Origin: JAGOEY01 sp017997515
GTDB lineage: Bacteria > Pseudomonadota > Gammaproteobacteria > Burkholderiales > Burkholderiaceae_C
NCBI GenBank assembly: GCA_026314275.1
Contig: CP111109.1
Span: 3,224,001 to 3,288,000 of the forward strand
Length of the DNA stretch: 64,000 nt
Reading direction: 5' to 3'
In this document: positions 25,654-34,032 of the stretch, piece by piece
Layout: the number at the start of each line of letters is the position of its first letter
Numbering within the stretch: position 1 is the first letter of the stretch
Notes under the pieces: model-generated
What the model saw: only the letters and a program-made list of their open reading frames with translations
Told to the model about the DNA's origin: nothing
Databases searched by the model: none
Program-made: the position numbers and the translations under genes

Positions 25654-28494
25654 TCACGCTGCCACCGTTACAACGGGGTGGATACGCACCATACGTTTCA
25701 GCTCCGGGATACACGAGCCGCAGTTGGTGCCGCAGCGCAGCGCCCCTTGCAGCGCTGCCAGGCGTTCGGCTTCGTTGCCGGTGCAGTTGCCCAGCTGTTC
25801 GTTGATGGCCACATCGGTCACGTTGAAGCAGGTGCAGATCTGTTTGCCCCGCGACTGCACTGCCACCGGCGCACGCGCACCGGGGGCCAGCAGCAGGCGG
25901 CCATAGGCCTGCGCGGGCAGCTCCTCGCGCAGCAGGGTGGCCATCCAGGCTTCGGCGCGGGTGTCGCCGGCCAGCACAAACGCCTCCAGCGATGTGGCCT
26001 CGCTGCTGCGCACCAGGCGCACGGCCCGGCGCTGGCCGCGCTGGCGGTCGGCATAACGCAGGGTATCGGCACTGTTCAGGCCCAGCAGCGCATCAATGCG
26101 GTCAAGCAAGCTGCTGTCTGCCGCTTCGTGGCCAGCGGCGCGGAACAAAATGCCGTGGCGCGCGAGGCCAGGTTGCGCCAGCGGCTGGTTATTGGAAAAA
26201 GGCACACAGCTGGCAAACGGAAATTCCGCCATCAGCGGCTTGAGGGCCTCGCGCACCGCCAGCGCGCTGTCAGCCGGCAGCCAGGCCATGGCCAGCAGCG
26301 ACCAAGGCAGCTCGGCCTTGAGGATCTTGACGGCGCTGTGTTTGAACTCGGGCTGTTTCGACGTGGGGCAGTAGGCCGCATGGGTCAGCGCGTTCACCCC
26401 CAGCAGCGCCTCGCCGGTGGACGAGCTGCCGCCCAGAAATTCCGCACCCCAGTGCATCGCAATGAACGACTGGTTCAGGCCCATACCCGCGCTGGCCTGG
26501 GCGGGCAGCAGGATCGAGCCACGCTTGGACGTGACATGCACCAGGTCGCCGTCCCGCAGCTGGCGCTGGGCCATGTCTTGCGGGTGCATTTGCACCGACG
26601 GCTCTGGCACATGGCCAAACAGGCGGCCCAGCGTGCCGGTGCGGCTCATGCCGTGCCACTGGTCACGCAGGCGGCCGGTGGTCAGCGAGAACGGGTAACG
26701 CGGCTCACGCGGCTCGGCCACGGGCTGGTAGGTCACGTTGTCGAAGCGGGCGCGGCCGTCGGGTGTGGGGAAAACGCCGTCTTCGTACAGGCGCGCCTTG
26801 CCCACCGCCGCACCTTCGGGCAGTGGCCATTGCTGCGGGCCTTGGGTGTCGAGCAGCGCCCAGCTCAGGCCGGTGATGTCGAGGTCACGCCCACGGGTGC
26901 TTTCGCGGTGTTCGTTCCAGATGGCTTCGGCACCGGCTGCTGCGTTGTCGAGCGGGTAGGGGAACAGTGTTGCGGGGGAGCGTTGTGGCACAAGTGCCTC
27001 CAGCCGCTGGGCAAAGTCCACCACCGCCGACCAGTCGTGGCGTGCTGCGCCGGGTGCGGCCACGGCGGGGCGCACACGCGAGATACGGCGTTCGCTGTTG
27101 GTCACGGTGCCGATTTTTTCGCCCCAGGTGGTGGCAGGCAGCAATAGGTCGGCAAACGTGCAGGTGGCTGTGGTGGCAAAAGCCTCTTGCACCACCACAA
27201 ACTCGGCGCGTTCCAGTGCCCGGCGCACGGTGCGCAGGTCGGGCATGCTTTGCGCGGGGTTGGTGCAGGCAATCCACAACGCCTTGATCTCGCCATCGGC
27301 GGCGGCCTGGAACATCTCCACGGCGGTTTTGCCGGGGGTGGCGGGCACATCGGGCACGTTCCACAGTGCGGCCACTTCGGCGCGGTGCTGCGGGTTGGCC
27401 ATGTCGCGGTGGGCGCTCATCAGGTTGGCCAAACCACCGACTTCGCGCCCACCCATGGCGTTGGGCTGGCCGGTGAGTGAGAACGGGCCCGCGCCGGGTT
27501 TGCCGATCTGTGCGGTGGCCAGGTGCAGGTTGACCAGGGCGGTGTTTTTGGCGGTGCCGCTGGACGACTGGTTCAGGCCCTGGCAGTACAGGCTGAGCGT
27601 GGCCGCCGACGTGGCAAAAAGGCGCGTGGCCTCCAGCAGGTCGGCCTGGCTGATGCCGCAGACCTGCGCCACTTTCTCGGGCGTGTAGTCGCGCACCGTG
27701 GCCTTCAAAGCATCAAAGCCGCTGGTGTGGGCGGCAATAAAGTCGGGCTTCGTCCAGCCTTCCCACAGCATCAGGTGCAGCATGCCGTGGAACAGCATCA
27801 CGTCGGTGCCGGGTTGGATCGCCAGGTGTATGTCGGCGATCTCACACGTGTCGGTGCGGCGCGGGTCTGCCACGATGATCTTCATGGCCGGGTTGGCACG
27901 TTTGGCGTCCTCAATGCGGCGGAACAGGATGGGGTGTGCCCAAGCGGTGTTGCTGCCGACGATAAACAGGCACTGCGCGTCCTTGAAGTCGTCGTAACAC
28001 GCGGGCGGTGCGTCGGCACCCAGCGTTTTTTTGTAGCCCGCCACCGCGCTGCTCATACACAGGCGCGAGTTGGTGTCGATGTTGTTGGTGCCGATCAGGC
28101 CCTTGGCGAGTTTGTTGAAGACGTAGTAGTCCTCGGTCAGCAGCTGGCCCGACACATAAAAACCCACCGCGTCGGGGCCGTGGTCGCGAATCACCTGCGC
28201 AAACCGGGTGGCAGCGGTGTCCAGCGCCGTGTCCCAGCCGATGGCCTGCGGCGCAGCACCACGCTGGGCACGCTGCATCGGTTGCAGCAAGCGGGTTTGC
28301 AGCGTGACGGCGGCGCTAGCCGTGAGGTGCAGTGTGGAGCCCTTGGTGCACAGGCGGCCGAAATTGGCCGGGTGGTCGGGGTCTCCGCGCACACCGGTGA
28401 TCTGGTTGCCGGTGGATTCGATCACCACACCACAGCCCACACCACAGTAGGGGCAGGTGGACTTGGTTTCTTGCATGGGTGTGGCCTTGTTCAC
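25654..28494 (-). CDS. nasA: NasA-type assimilatory nitrate reductase, large subunit with C-terminal [2Fe-2S] BFD-like domain
   Basis: 946 residues from a GTG at 28494 that overlaps the upstream stop as GTGA; an ATG at 28476 is the alternative. The N-terminal [4Fe-4S] motif is TCPYCGVGCGV with the fourth cysteine in GRLCTKGSTLH. Molybdopterin-binding segments include GLNQSSSGTAKNTALVNLHL and CTNPAQSMPDL. The C-terminus has CTCFNVTDVAINEQL and LRCGTNCGSCIPEL, a BFD-like [2Fe-2S] domain found in assimilatory enzymes. No signal peptide, so cytoplasmic. It reduces nitrate to nitrite with electrons from the flavoprotein encoded just upstream. No nitrite reductase gene is in the window. Confidence 0.94.
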   Translation of the reverse strand: MNKATPMQETKSTCPYCGVGCGVVIESTGNQITGVRGDPDHPANFGRLCTKGSTLHLTASAAVTLQTRLLQPMQRAQRGAAPQAIGWDTALDTAATRFAQVIRDHGPDAVGFYVSGQLLTEDYYVFNKLAKGLIGTNNIDTNSRLCMSSAVAGYKKTLGADAPPACYDDFKDAQCLFIVGSNTAWAHPILFRRIEDAKRANPAMKIIVADPRRTDTCEIADIHLAIQPGTDVMLFHGMLHLMLWEGWTKPDFIAAHTSGFDALKATVRDYTPEKVAQVCGISQADLLEATRLFATSAATLSLYCQGLNQSSSGTAKNTALVNLHLATAQIGKPGAGPFSLTGQPNAMGGREVGGLANLMSAHRDMANPQHRAEVAALWNVPDVPATPGKTAVEMFQAAADGEIKALWIACTNPAQSMPDLRTVRRALERAEFVVVQEAFATTATCTFADLLLPATTWGEKIGTVTNSERRISRVRPAVAAPGAARHDWSAVVDFAQRLEALVPQRSPATLFPYPLDNAAAGAEAIWNEHRESTRGRDLDITGLSWALLDTQGPQQWPLPEGAAVGKARLYEDGVFPTPDGRARFDNVTYQPVAEPREPRYPFSLTTGRLRDQWHGMSRTGTLGRLFGHVPEPSVQMHPQDMAQRQLRDGDLVHVTSKRGSILLPAQASAGMGLNQSFIAMHWGAEFLGGSSSTGEALLGVNALTHAAYCPTSKQPEFKHSAVKILKAELPWSLLAMAWLPADSALAVREALKPLMAEFPFASCVPFSNNQPLAQPGLARHGILFRAAGHEAADSSLLDRIDALLGLNSADTLRYADRQRGQRRAVRLVRSSEATSLEAFVLAGDTRAEAWMATLLREELPAQAYGRLLLAPGARAPVAVQSRGKQICTCFNVTDVAINEQLGNCTGNEAERLAALQGALRCGTNCGSCIPELKRMVRIHPVVTVAA

Positions 28495-29786
28495 GCTGCT
28501 GCTGCCGGGTTACTGCCGTTGCTGTCAACGGAACTGTCGATGGCGTTGTCGATGGCGGACTGGCCGAACATCAGCGCCTCGCGGATGTCGCTGACGCTGC
28601 GGCCTTCACGCAGCAGCTCGAAGTACCAGCTGCCATCCAGTGTGTCGCCGTACAGGCAAGCGCCAATGAGTTTGTCGTTCTTCAGCACCAGCTTTTTGTA
28701 GACGCCGCCCAAGGGGTCACTCATCACAATTTCTTCGGTGCCCTCACCGCCGGTGAAGTCCCCCGCGCTGAACAGATCGATGCCGGTGACCTTGAGTTTG
28801 GTTGAGGTGAGTGAGCCTTTGTAACGCCCGCTGCCGAGCTGCGCCAGGTGGTTGGCTGCGACCTTGGCCTGCTCGAACAAGGGGGCCACCAGGCCGTAGG
28901 CAATACCCCGGTGTGCGGCGCATTCTCCAACCGAGTAGATACGGGCGTCGGTCACCGTCTGCAGCGTGTCGTTCACCACAATGCCCCGGTTGCAGTGCAG
29001 CCGCATCGACTCGGCCAGCGCCGTGTTGGGGCGGATACCCACCGCCATCACCACCAGGTCGGCGGGCTGCACGGTGCCGTCCTTGAACCGGATGGCCTTG
29101 ACGCGGCCACTCTTGCCGTCGGCGCTGTCACCCACCAGTTCCTGGGTGTGGGCCCCCAGGCGGAACGACAGGCCGCGTGCCTCCAGCGACTGGCGCAGCA
29201 GGCCGCCAGCCACATCGTCGAGCTGGCGGTCCATCAGCCAGGCGTTGACGTGCACCACCGTCACCTGCATGCCGCGCAGCATCAGGCCGTTGGCGGCCTC
29301 CAGGCCCAGCAGGCCGCCGCCAATCACCACCGCGTGTTGGTGTGTCTTGGCGGTTTCGATCATGGTCTGGGTGTCGGCAATGTCGCGGTAGGCGATCACA
29401 CCTTCCAGGTCATTGCCCGGCACCGGCAGCATGAAGGGTTTGGAGCCGGTGCACAGCAGCAGGCGGTCGTATGCGGCCTCGGTCACGCTGCCGTCGGCGG
29501 CGACTGCGCGCACCACGCGTTTCACGCGGTCCACCTCGGTCACGGTGGTGCCTGCGTGCAGGGTGATGTGGTTGTTGGTGTACCAGTCCCAGGAGTTGAG
29601 GATGATCTCGTCCACCGTCTGCTCACCCGCCAGCACCGGCGACAGCATGATGCGGTTGTAGTTGGGGTGGGGCTCTGCGCCAAACACGGTGATGTCGTAC
29701 AGGTCGGGCGCAATCTTCAGCAGCTCTTCCAGCGTGCGTACCCCGGCCATGCCGTTGCCAACCATCACCAGTTTTGACTTTTTCAT
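28491..29786 (-). CDS. NirB N-terminal-like FAD/NAD(P) oxidoreductase, electron donor for NasA
   Basis: 431 residues from the ATG at 29786. FAD motif VMVGNGMAGVRTLEELLK at the N-terminus, second Rossmann GxGxxG in VVIGGGLLGLEAANGLML, and GECAAHRGIAYGLVAPL, the layout of the flavin half of NirB and of the small electron-transfer subunit (NasC-like) of assimilatory nitrate reductase. It lacks the siroheme/[4Fe-4S] half of NirB, so it is unlikely to reduce nitrite itself. First gene of the nas operon: 4-bp overlap with nasA, and a 170-nt leader with a terminator directly ahead. An upstream in-frame extension runs through this leader and was rejected. Confidence 0.88.
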   Translation of the reverse strand: MKKSKLVMVGNGMAGVRTLEELLKIAPDLYDITVFGAEPHPNYNRIMLSPVLAGEQTVDEIILNSWDWYTNNHITLHAGTTVTEVDRVKRVVRAVAADGSVTEAAYDRLLLCTGSKPFMLPVPGNDLEGVIAYRDIADTQTMIETAKTHQHAVVIGGGLLGLEAANGLMLRGMQVTVVHVNAWLMDRQLDDVAGGLLRQSLEARGLSFRLGAHTQELVGDSADGKSGRVKAIRFKDGTVQPADLVVMAVGIRPNTALAESMRLHCNRGIVVNDTLQTVTDARIYSVGECAAHRGIAYGLVAPLFEQAKVAANHLAQLGSGRYKGSLTSTKLKVTGIDLFSAGDFTGGEGTEEIVMSDPLGGVYKKLVLKNDKLIGACLYGDTLDGSWYFELLREGRSVSDIREALMFGQSAIDNAIDSSVDSNGSNPAAAA

Positions 29787-29816
29787 GGGGAAGCTCCGTC
29801 CGTCGATGCGCAAAAC

Positions 29817-29887
29817 AAAAAAGGCGTCCACGCTGTTCATGCAGACCGGGCCGGGGGGGCCGGGATATACATCAGAGCGTGGACGCC
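29817..29887 (-). terminator. Leader terminator (attenuator) upstream of the nas operon
   Basis: Minus-strand stem GGCGTCCACGCT / AGCGTGGACGCC (12 perfect pairs, plus-strand 29876-29887 with 29823-29834), with a G/C-rich inner hairpin and TTTTTTGTTTTG after it. It ends about 30 nt before the first codon, so it cannot serve an upstream gene. It is an attenuator of the nas operon. Confidence 0.88.
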
Positions 29888-29899
29888 GTTGTCCGTGTG

Positions 29900-29954
29900 C
29901 CCACCTGCCTGGCGCGCCATTGCGCCCGGTGGGTGGGGGTGACCTGGAGAGGTC
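29900..29954 (-). promoter_or_regulatory. ANTAR-type leader hairpins of the nas operon
   Basis: In the minus-strand leader the second stem is GGCGC-[AATGGC]-GCGCC (29911-29926), extended by outer CCCACC/GGTGGG pairing. Its six-base loop has A at position 1 and G at position 4, the known ANTAR recognition pattern. A first stem GACC-[TCTCCA]-GGTC (29941-29954) also has a six-base loop but not the A1/G4 pair. The same AATGGC loop is in the nrt leader. Expected ligand: a NIT-ANTAR (NasR-type) protein that stops formation of the terminator when nitrate is bound. Confidence 0.7.
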
Positions 29955-29969
29955 TGTGCCTACCAGCAA

Positions 29970-29984
29970 GCAATACATGTACCA
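29970..29984 (-). promoter_or_regulatory. Sigma-54 (-24/-12) promoter of the nas operon
   Basis: Minus strand TGGTACATGTATTGC: GG and GC separated by exactly 10 bases, close to the TGGCAC-N5-TTGCW consensus. Transcription would start near 29959, placing the first leader hairpin at the 5' end of the RNA. Sigma-54 use implies NtrC-type nitrogen control. Confidence 0.75.
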
Positions 29985-30048
29985 GCTTGTGGAAGCCGCT
30001 GTTTTTATGAATGAAAAGTGGCCCTGGCGCTCTGTGGACGTGCGCAGG

Positions 30049-30070
30049 CAGCTATCTATTTGATAGTTTT
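30049..30070. repeat. Palindromic repeat upstream of the nas promoter
   Basis: CAGCTATCTATTTGATAGTTTTT: inverted repeat CTATC / GATAG followed by T5. Same family as at 10362, 16155, 49219 and 50818. Lies between the nas promoter and the kinase gene. Confidence 0.55.
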
Positions 30071-30222
30071 TGAAGCGGTCGCCAGTGCTTGGCCCGTGGG
30101 CGCATTGGCTGAAAAATGCTGTGCTGCACCATTTGTGGGTGGCGCAGTTGCTTTGGCTGGTGCAGCGCGTTTTGCACCAATAGCGGTAACACAAGGGCAC
30201 AAATCATGCTTACCCTTGGTGC

Positions 30223-31992
30223 ATGAGCTTTGATATAGACATTGGCTTCACATCCCAGACCGGCAAAAAAGCGACCAACGAAGACTTCGCCGCCGCCATG
30301 CTGCCCGAGCGCGGGCAAGAGGGGATGGGCGCCATCGTGGCGATTGCCGATGGGGTCAGCACCGGGGGTATGGGGCGCGAGGCTGCGCAAACCACGGTCA
30401 CCAGCTTGGTGCGTGACTACTTCGGCACGCCCGAAACCTGGGACACCACCGTGGCGCTGGACCGCATCATTGGTGCACAGAACGCCTGGCTGGCGGGCAT
30501 CAACCGCCGCCGCCACCCCGCACTGGGCCTGTGCACACTCACCGCCCTGGTGCTGCGCGGCCAGTCGTATGCGCTGGCCCATGTGGGCGACACCCGGGCC
30601 TACCTGCTGCGCGGCGGCAGCCTGACCCAGCTCAGCACCGACCATGTGGTGGACCACCCGGACTTCAGCCACCAGCTGCTGCGCTCCGTGGGCCTGGACG
30701 ACCGGCTGGTGGTGGACTACAGCCAGGGCGACGTGCAGGTGGGCGACGTGTTTGTGCTGCTGAGCGATGGTGTCCACGGCAGACTGAACGACAAGAAACT
30801 CAAGGCGCACTTGCAGGCCGATGCCGCGCTGGACTGCCAGGCCGTGAGCGCCGCGCTGGTCGCCGCCGCCCTGGCCGCAGGCAGTGACGACAACGCCACT
30901 GCACTGGTGGTGCGCGTGCGCGGCTTGCTCGACAGCACCCTGGCCGACGAGAACCGCCACGCCCAGCAGCTGCCGATTCCGCCGCGCCTGAAGGTGGGCG
31001 ACACCATCGACGGGCTGACCGTCACCGCCACCGTCGCAGACAGCGGCATCAACATCCTGTACCAGGTGCGCGACGCTGCCACGCGGCAGTTGTATGCGCT
31101 GAAAACCCTCAACCCCCAGCGCGCCCATGACACGCAAGAGCGCGCCATGCTGGCGCACGAAGCCTGGCTGGCCAAACGCATGATGACCGGGCGCGCCGCA
31201 GAGCACCTGGTGCAGGTGCACGACCCCCTGCCCACGGGCCTGGGGCCGAGTGGTTTCTACCTGCTCTACGACTGGCACGGCGGCGAAACCCTGCAGCAGA
31301 TGCTGGAACGCAAACACCGCTTCAGCGTGCCGCAGGCCACCACCGCCGCCACCCATGTGGCCCGGGCGTTGGGCCGCCTGCACCGCCAGAGCGTAATCCA
31401 CCGCGACATCAAACCCGCCAACCTGCACCAGGGTGAAGACGGTGTGCTGCGGCTGCTCGACCTCGGTGTGGCGCTGAGCGGGCGCGAGCCCGAATCCACC
31501 CGCTTGCTCCACGCAGGCACCCCCAGCTACATGAACCCCGAGCAGTGGGGCTTACACGTACGCGCCAGCATAGGCACGGCAGACAAGGACGGCCCCGAAG
31601 AACGGCCCGATGCGCAGAGCGACCTGTTTGCGCTGGGCGTCACGCTGTACCAGTTGCTGAGCCACGGGCGGCTGCCCTACGGCGACGTGTTGCCCTACCA
31701 AAGCGGCCGTTACTTCCGTGACCCAGTGGCCCCCAGCCGCCACAACCCCGAGGTGCCGATCTGGCTCGACCACGTAGCCCTGAAAGCCGTGGCCCGCGAC
31801 AAACGCCTGCGCTTTGAAACCGCGGAGGAGTTGCTGCTGGCGCTGGAGCGCGGTGCCTCGCGCCCGCTGACGGCACCCCCGCCCACACCGCTGATCCAGC
31901 GTGATCCGACCGCGCTGTGGAAGCTGCTGCTGGCGTGCAGCGTGTTGTTTAACCTGCTGCTGGTTTACTGGGTGCTGTTTCTGCCCCGGTGA
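30223..31992 (+). CDS. PP2C phosphatase - Ser/Thr protein kinase fusion with C-terminal membrane helix
   Basis: 589 residues. Residues 1-245 form a PP2C phosphatase: TGKKATNEDFAAAML, IADGVSTGGMGREAA and HVGDTRAYLLRGGSLTQLS with SDDNATALVV supply the metal-binding aspartates. Residues 260-540 form a Hanks-type kinase: catalytic lysine in YALKTLNPQ (about 290), HRDIKPANLHQ (about 392) and a DLG in place of DFG (LLDLGVAL), then GTPSYMNPEQ. A single membrane helix (LLLACSVLFNLLLVYWVLFL) ends the protein. Such fusions lie beside nas genes in several proteobacteria (for example the kinase gene in the P. aeruginosa nas cluster). Divergent from the nas operon; target unknown. Confidence 0.9.
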   Translation: MSFDIDIGFTSQTGKKATNEDFAAAMLPERGQEGMGAIVAIADGVSTGGMGREAAQTTVTSLVRDYFGTPETWDTTVALDRIIGAQNAWLAGINRRRHPALGLCTLTALVLRGQSYALAHVGDTRAYLLRGGSLTQLSTDHVVDHPDFSHQLLRSVGLDDRLVVDYSQGDVQVGDVFVLLSDGVHGRLNDKKLKAHLQADAALDCQAVSAALVAAALAAGSDDNATALVVRVRGLLDSTLADENRHAQQLPIPPRLKVGDTIDGLTVTATVADSGINILYQVRDAATRQLYALKTLNPQRAHDTQERAMLAHEAWLAKRMMTGRAAEHLVQVHDPLPTGLGPSGFYLLYDWHGGETLQQMLERKHRFSVPQATTAATHVARALGRLHRQSVIHRDIKPANLHQGEDGVLRLLDLGVALSGREPESTRLLHAGTPSYMNPEQWGLHVRASIGTADKDGPEERPDAQSDLFALGVTLYQLLSHGRLPYGDVLPYQSGRYFRDPVAPSRHNPEVPIWLDHVALKAVARDKRLRFETAEELLLALERGASRPLTAPPPTPLIQRDPTALWKLLLACSVLFNLLLVYWVLFLPR

Positions 31993-32207
31993 GGGCCAGC
32001 TCTTGCCCAGGCCACCTTCGCCGCGCGTTTGTGCAGAGCAGTGTGTAGTTTTTTTGCACCAATTTCGCGCACTAATTCGCACAAAACCCCTTTTTGTGGG
32101 CTCCTCGCCCTGTCTGCACAAAGATGCCTGCTCCACGGCTCCAGAATCCGCACGACTCGCACCATTAGACGAGATTGCGGTTGGTAAAAAAAGTGGAGCG
32201 AAAAGGG

Positions 32208-34022
32208 ATGGTTGAACTTAAAAATAGTCGTGGCACCGTGGATGCGGAGCTTCCCACATGCCGCAGCGAACTGACGCCCTCCAAACTGCGGCTGACGGTG
32301 CTGGCAGCCGTGCTACTGGGCACGGGGCAAAGCGCCTGGGCACAAACCACCCCCTCGGCCCCCCAGCCATTCATCGAAGAGCAACGCCAACAAGAGCGCG
32401 AACGCGCATTGCGCGCGCAGCAAGAGCGCAGCGTGGACGCCAGACTGCCCAGCGGGGGCGCACCTGCCGCAACCCGTTTGCCGCCATCAGAAACCCCTTG
32501 CTTCACCATCCAGGACATCGTGCTGGATGGTGAAATGGCCGACAGATTCCAATGGCTGCTGCCTGCGGCGGCCCAAGTGCCCACAACAGACGCCAACACC
32601 ACCCCCAGCGACAGCCCCATCGACCGCTGCCTCGGCACCCAAGGCATCAACACCGTACTGGCCCGCATGCAGCACGCCCTGGTCGCCCAGGGCTGGGTCA
32701 CCACCCGCGTGCTGGCCGCGCCCCAAGACCTGAGCCCGGGCACCCTGCGCCTCACCCTCGTCCCCGGGCGAATCGCTGCCATCCGTTTTGCCGACGGTGC
32801 CGCATCTGCCTCTGCCTCATCACTCGGACTGCACACCGCCATCCCCGCACAACCCGGCGACCTGCTGAACCTGCGCGACATCGAGCAGGGATTAGAAAAC
32901 CTCAAACGCCTGCCTACAGCCGACGCCGACATCCAGATCGAACCCTCCACGGCCCCAGCCGCCCGCCCTGGCGACAGCGACCTGGTCATCAGCTACCGCC
33001 GCGCATTCCCCCTGCGCGTCTCACTCAGCCTGGACGACAGCGGCACCGAATCAACCGGCCGCACCCAGGCCTGAGCCACCGTTGCCTGGGACGGCCCCCT
33101 GGGGCTCAACGACCTGGCCTACATCAGCGTCAACCACGACGCCTTCAACCACAGCCACCAAGGCACCCAAGCCCAGACCGTGCACTACTCCGTGCCCTAT
33201 GGGTACTGGCTGCTCAGCACCACCGCCAGCCGCAACGAATACCACCAGCGCGTAGCAGGCCTGAGCCAGGACTACGTGTACGCGGGAGAAAGCCGCAACG
33301 CCGAAGTACGCCTGTCGCGCCTGCTCTACCGCGACGCCAGCCGCAAGACCACCGCATCCATCCGCGGATTCCGGCGCGCCTCACAAAACTACATCGACGA
33401 TACAGAAATCGAAGTCCAGCGCCGCGTCGTGGGCGGCTGGGAACTGGGCCTGAACCACCGCGCGTTTGTGGGCGAGGCCACACTGGACGCCAATCTGGCC
33501 TACCGGCACGGCACCGGAGCCTTTGGCGCCCTTGCCGCCCCCGAAGAAGCCTTTGGAGAAGGCAGCGCCCGCATGCGCCTCATCACCGCCGACCTCAACC
33601 TGAACACACCCTTCCAACTGGGCGCACAGCGCCTGCGCTACACCGCCCAGTGGCGCGCCCAATGGAGCCGCACCCCGCTGACCCCGCAAGACGGCTTCGC
33701 CATTGGCGGGCGCTACACCGTGCGCGGCTTTGACGGCGAGACCAGCCTGCAGGCCGACCGGGGCTGGCTCATCCGCAACGACATCGGCTTGGCCCTGGGG
33801 GCCAGCGGCGCAGAACTTTACGTCGGTATCGACTACGGCACCGTGGGCGGCTACAAAACCCGCAACCTGCTGGGTCGCCAGTTGGCAGGCGGCGTGCTGG
33901 GCCTGCGCGGAGCAGCCAAGAGCCTGAGCTACGACCTCTTTGTAGGCGCACCCATCCACAAGCCAGAAGGCTACCGAACCGCCCGTGTGACGAGCGGCTT
34001 CAACCTGAACTACAGCTTTTAA
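32208..34022 (+). pseudogene. FhaC/CdiB-type (TpsB) outer-membrane transporter, interrupted by an in-frame TGA
   Basis: The frame is 605 codons from the ATG at 32208 but has one TGA at 33072-33074 (codon 289). Both sides belong to one protein in one frame. Residues about 25-45 are a signal peptide (LAAVLLGTGQSAWAQ). An Arg/Gln/Glu-rich N-terminal helix (EEQRQQERERALRAQQE) follows, then POTRA domains (CFTIQDIVLDG; LRLTLVPGRIAAIRFADG). After the stop come WDGPLGLNDLAYISVNHD and the 16-strand barrel ending in LNYSF with terminal Phe. Homologues have Gly-Gly/Ala before the ATVAWD-like stretch, so GGA to TGA is the simplest change. It would export the exoprotein encoded 11 bp downstream. Confidence 0.88.
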
Positions 34023-34032
34023 GCGCCAAGCC

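Noticed and set aside
29787..30200. Upstream extension of the NirB-like flavoprotein
   Set aside because: It runs through the leader terminator and sigma-54 promoter and has no family resemblance; the protein starts MKKSKLVMVGNG.
33072..33074. Selenocysteine or programmed read-through at the tpsB TGA
   Set aside because: No hairpin of the bacterial selenocysteine-insertion type was seen directly after it, the family has Gly there, and no selenoprotein is known in this family.
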